Assembly (NCBI GenBank): GCA_014238345.1
Contig: JABABF010000057.1
Coordinates: 1 to 6,544 of the forward strand
Length of the DNA stretch: 6,544 nucleotides
Direction: 5' to 3'
Source: Gammaproteobacteria bacterium
GTDB taxonomy: Bacteria; Pseudomonadota; Gammaproteobacteria; JABABF01
This document shows positions 1-4,923 of this stretch, piece by piece. The first letter of the stretch is position 1. The number at the start of each line of letters is the position of its first letter. The notes under the pieces were generated by a model. The model had not been told where the DNA came from, searched no databases, and worked only from the letters and a program-made list of their open reading frames with translations. The translations under genes and the position numbers were made by a program.

Positions 1-145
1 ACTTCATTGACCCTTTTGCTGAAGATTGGGGTTTTCTGGGATGATCCATTGTTTTTCTTGCGGCCGTGCACAAACATTTGATCATCTTATCATCTTCTAT
101 ATCTTCAATTTCCACAGGAATAATCTTCTTGCCCCATAAACACAT
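1..145 (-). CDS. Partial reading frame downstream of the methyltransferase, N-terminal 48 codons only
   Basis: An open frame begins with ATG at 145 and has no stop up to the left edge, so only the N-terminus (MCLWGKKIIPVEIEDIEDD...) is visible. It lies 37 bases beyond the methyltransferase stop on the same strand. The frame is also open upstream of the ATG, back into the end of the methylase gene, but offers no ATG, GTG or TTG there. The residue make-up (Lys, Ile, Asp, Glu rich, then a basic stretch KTMDHPRKP) and the A/T-rich codons resemble the methylase rather than the GC-rich genes further right. No good Shine-Dalgarno precedes the ATG, so expression would depend on coupling to the methylase. 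I do not recognise the family. By position it could be the restriction endonuclease or another partner of the methylase, but that is inference only, and a chance open frame of this length is possible. Confidence 0.42.
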   Translation of the reverse strand, partial: MCLWGKKIIPVEIEDIEDDKMIKCLCTAARKTMDHPRKPQSSAKGSMK

Positions 146-182
146 AACTATATCTTGTAGAGGATTTGACAGGCGCGTGAGT

Positions 183-1310
183 CTATAGGCGCGTTGCTAC
201 AACTATTCTGTTGGTCAGGGTTCCAGCGAAGTTATTACTGACCCCCCAACAGTTAGCAGTCTTCGTGAACAGTTGTTTATTGACGAAAACTTTTTTCACT
301 TTAAATGGCAATCCATTTAATACTTCAATCACGACTTCGTCTAAATTGACCGTTCCCTTCCTAACATCTCCAACCTCAAAGGCGACATGGCCGCCACGCT
401 TGACTATGCGCGAAAACTCTTCAAACACCCCCCTCACAAAGTTCTTCCAACTGTCCACATCCCGGTGCATGTCTATGGACACTGTTTTCAAATCAATATC
501 TGAAAACCAGCACCTCAACCAATTATCCTTAGCATAATCCACCGCGTCTAAAAATGGCGGAGAAGTTAAAACAAAATCAACTTTATGTTTTCCTATGAAA
601 TCCAAATTATCTGCGGGGCAACATCCAAGTTTATAGGGCTGTGCCTTATTCACCATCCCTGAGCGTAAAAGGCTCCTGCTTTTTTTCATTATTATTTCTA
701 TAATATCCTTTTTATGCGCTCTGGTATGGTTTTGCTTGTTTAATTTCCTTTGTGTTTTGATGGATACCGCTTGATTAGGCGGCATCGTCCTAACGGATAA
801 AAAACCAGAAGAATGTCCCGTCAATCTATTGATGACAACCATTCTTATCCACCCGTCTATTTTATCAAACTCTCCCGTAGAAGACTGATTAGAAAACCAT
901 TTTTTCATTGCTATCAAGCGCTTTAGTGTGTCCTTGTGAAAGAAGGTCAACAACTCCAAACAATCCGTTGGGATATCTGCGTCTGTTGGTATTATCTTTA
1001 ATCTGTCAAATATCTTATCAAGTGATACCGGAGACAATCTTGGCTCCACCAACATTTTTGATAACGGGTTAATATCACTACCATAACCAACACGCGAGCC
1101 CAACACAGCCTCTAATACAGTTGTTCCTCTACCCATAAAAGGATCCAGCACCACATCCCCTTCATTAGTATATTCATCAATAAAATATTTTGCCAGTTGG
1201 GGTTTAAAGCACGCCCTATAACTGACCTCATGCAGACTATGTCCCTGCCTCTGTTTAGCTGTCCAGAAACTACCAACCTTATACGGCAATAGTGCTTGTG
1301 CCACCGCCAT
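183..1310 (-). CDS. Site-specific DNA methyltransferase (amino-methylating, N4-cytosine/N6-adenine type)
   Basis: Predicted to transfer a methyl group from S-adenosylmethionine to an exocyclic amino group of adenine or cytosine in a specific DNA site. Three signatures are seen. A motif X-like region (HSLHEVSYRACFKPQ, residues 24-38) comes first. It is followed by the AdoMet-binding motif I DPFMGRGTT (56-64), with acidic D79 in GSDINPL. The catalytic motif IV TSPPF lies at about 249-253. The X-I-IV order places the catalytic motif after the AdoMet motif. The 185 residues between them include GHSSGFLSVRTMPPNQAVS and a very basic Arg/Lys stretch, and probably carry target recognition. The 375 aa length suits a complete enzyme. 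ATG at 1310 is preferred because GAGG (1318-1321) sits 7 bases upstream; a GTG directly before it (1313) is the alternative. The gene is A/T-rich beside GC-rich housekeeping genes, which suggests horizontal transfer. Target sequence and methylated base cannot be read from the sequence. Confidence 0.93.
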   Translation of the reverse strand: MAVAQALLPYKVGSFWTAKQRQGHSLHEVSYRACFKPQLAKYFIDEYTNEGDVVLDPFMGRGTTVLEAVLGSRVGYGSDINPLSKMLVEPRLSPVSLDKIFDRLKIIPTDADIPTDCLELLTFFHKDTLKRLIAMKKWFSNQSSTGEFDKIDGWIRMVVINRLTGHSSGFLSVRTMPPNQAVSIKTQRKLNKQNHTRAHKKDIIEIIMKKSRSLLRSGMVNKAQPYKLGCCPADNLDFIGKHKVDFVLTSPPFLDAVDYAKDNWLRCWFSDIDLKTVSIDMHRDVDSWKNFVRGVFEEFSRIVKRGGHVAFEVGDVRKGTVNLDEVVIEVLNGLPFKVKKVFVNKQLFTKTANCWGVSNNFAGTLTNRIVVATRL

Positions 1311-1691
1311 CACAGATCCTCACTACCAGCTATCAGCGTTGCGTAGGACAGTCGCCGACCCACGATACACCTGTAAGAGTGCTTTGATGCGCTCTATAGT
1401 ATCCACGGCGCAGTTGCACTGTAGACCTAAATAGCGCCAGTGGATTCAGTATAGACCATTGACCTGAGTCTCTACACATTGGATTTTGGGCTATCTGGCA
1501 CTGCAGGGTATCAGCATCTGTATAGGTTATGGGCGTGGCTTTGATTGAGCACCACGCTCACGCATACCCACAATCTACTTGCATGTGTCATGCCCCCACT
1601 GCGTAGGTTTTCTTTATACTTGCCCGACAAGGGTCGCGACTTCGGGTGCGGGGTGCGGCGCGGTGCTGAGCTAAAGGGGGTGGTGGGCGGC
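1311..1691. other. Non-coding gap between the methyltransferase and cca
   Basis: About 380 bases separate the two divergent genes and hold no convincing protein or RNA gene. Every in-frame stretch is short or lacks a ribosome binding site. The frame of cca stays open back to a TTG at 1545, but the residues before GTG 1692 do not match the start of any Cca protein. Visible small elements are a TATACT box at 1615-1620 (possible -10 for cca, without a good -35) and an 8-bp stem (GGGCGTGG at 1531-1538 with CCACGCTC at 1552-1559, one G-U pair, 13-base loop). Base composition changes from mixed to GC-rich at about 1620. The segment probably contains the promoters for both genes and may be the junction of the A/T-rich methylase island with the core chromosome. 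Confidence 0.5.
1615..1620 (+). promoter_or_regulatory. Candidate -10 box for the cca operon
   Basis: TATACT differs from the consensus TATAAT at one position and lies about 70 bases before the chosen cca start. No sequence resembling TTGACA is found 16-18 bases upstream (that region is C-rich), so this is weak support. It is the only good -10 hexamer close to the gene on this strand. Confidence 0.25.
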
Positions 1692-2927
1692 GTGGAAGTC
1701 TATCTAGTGGGCGGTGCGGTGCGCGATCGTCTGTTGGGATTGGAGGTGAGCGAGCGCGACTGGGTGGTGGTCGGAGCCACGCCACGGGCGCTATTGGATG
1801 AGGGCTACCGCAAGGTCGGCAGCGATTTCCCGGTTTTCCTGCACCCCAAAACGGGTGAGGAATATGCCTTGGCGCGTACCGAGCGCAAGCGTGGTCACGG
1901 CTATCACGGCTTTGAGTGCGAGGCCGAGGGAGTCACACTGGAGGAAGACCTCAGGCGCCGTGATCTCAGTATTAACGCCATCGCCGAGGATGCTAAGGGC
2001 GCGTTGATCGATCCCTATGGTGGGCAGCACGATCTCAAGGCGCGATTGTTGCGCCATGTCAGCGATGCTTTTGCCGAAGATCCTCTGCGGGTGTTGCGGG
2101 TGGCCCGCTTTGCCGCCCGATTCGCCCCGCTAGGCTTTAGTGTCGCCCCCGAGACGCTGGATTTGATGCGCGAGATGGTGGGTAGTGGTGAGTTGGAACA
2201 CCTGACTGCCGAGCGTGTCTGGCGCGAGCTGGAGCGTGCGCTGGCGACTGAGGCTCCGGCGGAGTTCCTGCGTGTGTTGCGCTCTTGTGATGCCCTGCGT
2301 GTGGTGCTACCAGAGGTGGATTGTCTGTTCGGTGTGCCGCAGCCGGAAAAATATCATCCGGAGATCGATACCGGTGTGCACACATTGATGGCACTGGAGC
2401 AGGCGGTGCGACTAGGAGCCTCGCAGATAGCGCGTTGCGCGGTGCTACTGCATGATTTGGGGAAGGGCACGACCCTGCCACAGTACTGGCCGAGCCACCA
2501 TGGCCATGAGAAGCGTGGTGAGGCTCTCGCAGACCAGCTGTGTCGGCGTCTGCGCACACCGAATCGCTATCGCAAGCTAGCTCAGTTGACGGCCTGTTAC
2601 CACACCCACTGCCACCGCGCCCTGCAACTGCGTGCGGAGACGGTGCTGGAACTGTTGGAGTCACTGTCGGCGTTGCGCCCAGAGCCGGGGTCAATGGAGG
2701 ATTTCCTGCATGCCTGTGAGGCCGATGCCCGTGGGCGCACTGGCTTTGAGGATCGCGCCTATCCGCAGGCCGATTACCTGCGCGCTTGCCGCAAGATAGC
2801 CGCTGGGACATCTGCTCAGGATGCCATTGCCGCCGGTGCTGCTCGAGGTGCGGCGGTGGGGCGCAAGTTGCGCGAACTACGCTGTGTAGCGATCAGCGCC
2901 GTGCCCAAGCCGCAGGTGGCTGAGTGA
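1692..2927 (+). CDS. cca: CCA-adding enzyme (multifunctional tRNA nucleotidyltransferase with HD domain)
   Basis: Adds or repairs the 3'-terminal CCA of tRNAs in the cytoplasm, using CTP and ATP without a nucleic acid template. The N-terminal class II nucleotidyltransferase head is clear: YLVGGAVRD (4-12), the metal-site segment ERDWVVVG (21-28, with Glu21 where E. coli has Asp21), EEYALARTERK, and RRDLSINA (88-95). The neck follows with EDPLRVLRVARFAARF (about 130-144) and ERVWREL. The C-terminal HD domain shows HPEIDTGVHT and LLHDLGKG (His254-Asp255). In E. coli this domain gives phosphatase, 2'-nucleotidase and cyclic phosphodiesterase activities. The start was set at GTG 1692 because the alignment to E. 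coli Cca then begins at residue 1 and the length (411 aa) matches the usual 412. A purine-rich AAAGGGGG lies 11 bases upstream. A longer frame from TTG 1545 or ATG 1590 would add an unmatched arginine-rich leader. The stop overlaps the next gene by four bases, so the two are very likely co-transcribed. Confidence 0.96.
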   Translation: MEVYLVGGAVRDRLLGLEVSERDWVVVGATPRALLDEGYRKVGSDFPVFLHPKTGEEYALARTERKRGHGYHGFECEAEGVTLEEDLRRRDLSINAIAEDAKGALIDPYGGQHDLKARLLRHVSDAFAEDPLRVLRVARFAARFAPLGFSVAPETLDLMREMVGSGELEHLTAERVWRELERALATEAPAEFLRVLRSCDALRVVLPEVDCLFGVPQPEKYHPEIDTGVHTLMALEQAVRLGASQIARCAVLLHDLGKGTTLPQYWPSHHGHEKRGEALADQLCRRLRTPNRYRKLAQLTACYHTHCHRALQLRAETVLELLESLSALRPEPGSMEDFLHACEADARGRTGFEDRAYPQADYLRACRKIAAGTSAQDAIAAGAARGAAVGRKLRELRCVAISAVPKPQVAE

Positions 2928-3706
2928 GGGCTTGGGCGCTCGTCACTGGAGCTGCGCGCCGCATCGGTGCAGAGATCTCCCGCGAGCTACAGCGCGCTGA
3001 TTTTAATCTGCTACTGCACTATCACCGCTCGGACGATGCCGCACAGGCGCTGGCCGCCGAGCTGCAGGAGCTGCGCGCTGGCTCGGCGCAGCTGTTGTCA
3101 GCTGATTTGCGCGATGCGGCGGCGGTGGCGGACTTGGCGGCTCAGGTGGACTCACTGTGTGGCGATGACGGGCTGGCGGTGTTGGTCAACAATGCATCTA
3201 CTTTTTATGCCACGCGCTTGGGTAGCATTGAGCTGAGCGACTGGGATGAACTGATGGGTAGCAATCTGCGCGGCCCGCTATTGCTGAGCCAAGGGTTGGC
3301 TCCGGCGTTGCGTCGAGCCTGCGGGAGCCTCGTCAATATGATTGATGTGCACGCCGATGGCACCCTGCGCCACCATGCGATCTACTGTGCAGCCAAGGCA
3401 GGTTTGGCCTCGCTCACCCGTAGTTTTGCCTTGGAGATGGCGCCTCATGTGCGAGTCAATGGCGTTGCCCCGGGGGCGATTTTGTGGCCGGAGCCCACAC
3501 TTGGACACGAGGCTGAAAACGAGGCATTGCTACGCGAGCGGCGCGAGACGGTAGCCGAGATCCCCCTGCGTCGTGAGGGTGAGGCACAGGACATCGCCCG
3601 CGCCGTGCGCTTTTTGGCGGTGGATGCTACTTATATGACTGGGCAGATACTGCCAGTGGACGGTGGTTGGCGTCTTGTCCCACCGCGTATTGCGCCGTTG
3701 GCTTAG
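2924..3706 (+). CDS. Pteridine reductase, short-chain dehydrogenase family (PTR1/FolM-like)
   Basis: An NADPH-dependent cytoplasmic reductase of pterins, expected to act on dihydromonapterin or dihydrobiopterin and possibly on dihydrofolate. The 260 aa form one Rossmann-fold SDR domain. TGAARRIG (8-15) is the TGxxxRxG nucleotide loop and HYHRS (32-36) carries the Arg typical of NADPH binding in PTR1. NNAS is at 89-92 and Asn114 is the SDR structural Asn. The catalytic set is Asp141, Tyr154 and Lys158 (YCAAK): Asp replaces the usual SDR Ser, with the same 13 and 4 residue spacing as Asp181-Tyr194-Lys198 of Leishmania PTR1. This separates it from FabG-like reductases. VNGVAPGAILWPE and the C-terminal TGQILPVDGGW complete the fold. 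The start is GTG 2924, inside the GTGA overlap with the cca stop; AGGTGG just upstream is a fair ribosome binding site, so translation is probably coupled to cca. folM is the nearest named relative, but orthology is not proven. Confidence 0.92.
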   Translation: MRAWALVTGAARRIGAEISRELQRADFNLLLHYHRSDDAAQALAAELQELRAGSAQLLSADLRDAAAVADLAAQVDSLCGDDGLAVLVNNASTFYATRLGSIELSDWDELMGSNLRGPLLLSQGLAPALRRACGSLVNMIDVHADGTLRHHAIYCAAKAGLASLTRSFALEMAPHVRVNGVAPGAILWPEPTLGHEAENEALLRERRETVAEIPLRREGEAQDIARAVRFLAVDATYMTGQILPVDGGWRLVPPRIAPLA

Positions 3707-3719
3707 TGGGGGGAGGGGC

Positions 3720-3738
3720 AGGGCGGAGCCGCCGCCCT
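3720..3738. terminator. GC hairpin between convergent genes, possible weak bidirectional terminator
   Basis: AGGGCGG (3720-3726) pairs perfectly with CCGCCCT (3732-3738) across a five-base loop. It lies 13 bases after the pteridine reductase stop and 12 bases beyond the yaaA stop, where both transcripts should end. There is no T-run on either side, so it is not a standard intrinsic terminator; a G-rich tract (3708-3718) precedes it. Confidence 0.35.
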
Positions 3739-3750
3739 ATTGCTGGAGAT

Positions 3751-4521
3751 TTACTGCCGCCGTGTGAATACCGGCCTTTGTGCACTGGAGTCTGCTGGCG
3801 AATAGCGGTAGCCGTCCTCGGCGAAGTCCACCACCGTAGCCACATCCACCACTCGCTGCCGCACGATCCAGCCTGCCATGGTGCCACGCGCCCGCTTGGC
3901 ATAAAAGCTGATCATCTTGTATTGGCCATTCTTGTAGTCTAAAAAGGCGGGTGCGACCACCGGCACCTGTAACCCGCCATCTGCGAGCACCTTGAAGTAT
4001 TCATTGGATGCCAAGTTCAGCAAGCTGTCGCCGCCCGTCGCCCGCAGCGCTTTGGTGACCGCTGTCGCCAACTGATCGCCCCAGAAGGCGTAGAGGTTCT
4101 CGCCCTTGGCATTGGCGAGGCGGGTGCCCATCTCCAAGCGGTAGGGTTGGATGAGATCCAGAGGCCGCAACAGGCCGTAGAAGCCAGACAGGATGCGCAG
4201 GTGGCGCTGGGCAAAACCAAAATCATCCTCCGAGAACTCTGCGGCCCGTAGGCCGCGGTAGACATCTCCTTTGAAGGCCAGCGCGGCCGGTCGGGCTGTG
4301 GGCGGGCTAAATGGTGTGCTAAAAGAGCGGTAGCGTTGGCGGTTCAGTTGTGCCAGCGACTCGCTCACCCCCAGCAATGTTCCCAGTTGTGTGGCCGACA
4401 GGTTCCGCAGCGGCTCTGCCAAGGTCTTGGTTTCTGCAATAAATGAAGGCTGGCTGTGGCGGCGCGTCGGCAGTGGCGAGTCAAAGTCTAGCGTCTTGGC
4501 TGGGGAGAGTACGGCGAGCAT
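3751..4521 (-). CDS. yaaA: Peroxide stress protein YaaA (DUF328/UPF0246)
   Basis: In E. coli YaaA is induced by OxyR during hydrogen peroxide stress and lowers intracellular free iron, which limits Fenton damage to DNA and proteins. Family blocks run the full length: SPAKTLDF (6-13), AFKGDVYRGL (82-91), ILSGFYGLLRPLD (110-122), YRLEMGTRL (127-135), NLASNEYFKVL (169-179), and APAFLDYKNGQYK with AKRARGTMAGWIV (190-220). The 256 aa length is close to the E. coli protein (258 aa), with no frameshift or gap. ATG at 4521 is preceded by GGAAGG about 9 bases upstream on its strand. The gene faces the cca operon tail to tail and is transcribed away from the repeat protein at 4783, so it has its own promoter in the 4522-4782 region. 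No clear OxyR site was identified there. It is cytoplasmic and lacks a signal peptide or membrane segment. Confidence 0.95.
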   Translation of the reverse strand: MLAVLSPAKTLDFDSPLPTRRHSQPSFIAETKTLAEPLRNLSATQLGTLLGVSESLAQLNRQRYRSFSTPFSPPTARPAALAFKGDVYRGLRAAEFSEDDFGFAQRHLRILSGFYGLLRPLDLIQPYRLEMGTRLANAKGENLYAFWGDQLATAVTKALRATGGDSLLNLASNEYFKVLADGGLQVPVVAPAFLDYKNGQYKMISFYAKRARGTMAGWIVRQRVVDVATVVDFAEDGYRYSPADSSAQRPVFTRRQ

Positions 4522-4637
4522 GGTGGGGAGCCTTCCAACTCTTTATTGGGCTACATATTATTCTACTGACTACGCCATAATTGCGATACACTGTTCGCAC
4601 TGATCTGAAAATACTCGTAAATCCCGAGCATGATTTA

Positions 4638-4650
4638 AGGATCGGATCCT
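4638..4650. promoter_or_regulatory. Perfect 13-base palindrome in the divergent yaaA / repeat-protein region
   Basis: AGGATC (4638-4643) and GATCCT (4645-4650) are exact inverted repeats around one central G. The site lies about 115 bases upstream of yaaA and 130 bases upstream of the repeat protein. Such a dyad could bind a dimeric regulator, but it is short and no matching regulator is encoded in the window. Confidence 0.22.
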
Positions 4651-4737
4651 AAGGCTGGCTCTCGCTTGGCGTACAATGTGCAGACTTTCCCTAAGTTTGA
4701 GCAGCTGTAGAAATCCCCCTCCCCCCTACTCTCACCT

Positions 4738-4743
4738 TATAAT
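4738..4743 (+). promoter_or_regulatory. Candidate -10 box of the repeat-protein gene
   Basis: An exact TATAAT lies 39 bases before the ATG at 4783, immediately after a pyrimidine tract (4715-4727). The -35 position is C-rich and has no TTGACA-like hexamer, so an activator or another form of recognition would be needed. Transcription would start near 4750, giving a leader of about 33 bases. Confidence 0.42.
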
Positions 4744-4752
4744 AGGCATGGA

Positions 4753-4773
4753 TGACTACAGAGATAGTAGTCA
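4753..4773 (+). promoter_or_regulatory. Leader stem-loop abutting the ribosome binding site of the repeat protein
   Basis: TGACTAC (4753-4759) pairs perfectly with GTAGTCA (4767-4773) over a seven-base loop. Its last base is the first base of the Shine-Dalgarno AGGT (4773-4776), six bases before ATG 4783. If transcription starts from the TATAAT at 4738, the hairpin is the 5' end of the mRNA, where it could modulate ribosome access or protect the end. It could equally be a DNA operator overlapping the start site. Confidence 0.38.
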
Positions 4774-4782
4774 GGTCAGCAA

Positions 4783-4923
4783 ATGTCGTATTTTTCCACC
4801 ATTCAGCCATTGGCTCGTGTTGCCGCGCAACGCCTCGGGCGGCTTCGCTGTCCCCTTTCCCCGGTGCTGTCACTGGGTTTGCTAGTGTTGCTGTTAGCTT
4901 GCCTTCCAGTGAAATCTATTGCC
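4783..4923 (+). other. Signal peptide region of the repeat protein, with an alternative lipobox
   Basis: The first 47 residues contain four arginines in the n-region (Arg12, 20 and 22, plus Arg17), then a hydrophobic core LSLGLLVLLLA. Two cleavage readings fit. Signal peptidase I would cut after SIA (Ala47). Signal peptidase II would cut before Cys40 in LLLAC, an acceptable though not ideal lipobox, and would give a lipid-anchored protein. The n-region is longer than usual. Confidence 0.75.

Noticed and set aside
1529..1606. A 25-codon frame starting with ATG 1529 upstream of cca
   Set aside because: No properly spaced ribosome binding site and no recognisable protein features; it is likely a chance frame.
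1340..1607. Direct repeat TGCGTAGG at 1340-1347 and 1600-1607, considered as an attachment site
   Set aside because: Eight bases is within chance expectation, and no integrase or tRNA gene is present.
1545..1691. N-terminal extension of cca from TTG 1545 or ATG 1590
   Set aside because: The extra 49 (or 34) residues do not resemble any Cca start, and the E. coli alignment begins exactly at GTG 1692.
2137..2811. A 224-codon open frame on the minus strand inside cca
   Set aside because: It is the antisense shadow of a GC-rich gene; its Pro/His/Arg-rich composition is artefactual and cca on the other strand matches a known family along its full length.
3708..3723. G-run cluster that might form a G-quadruplex
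   Set aside because: Only three runs of three or more G are available (6, 4 and 3), so a standard four-run, three-layer quadruplex cannot be built.
4672..4677. TACAAT as an alternative -10 box for the repeat protein
   Set aside because: No -35 at 16-18 bases, and the exact TATAAT at 4738 is closer to the gene and a better match.
3708..4726. An 11-base G6AG4 sequence present on both sides of yaaA in inverted orientation (3708-3718 and 4716-4726)
   Set aside because: Both copies are low-complexity G/C runs without flanking similarity or target duplications, so they are not evidence of a mobile element.
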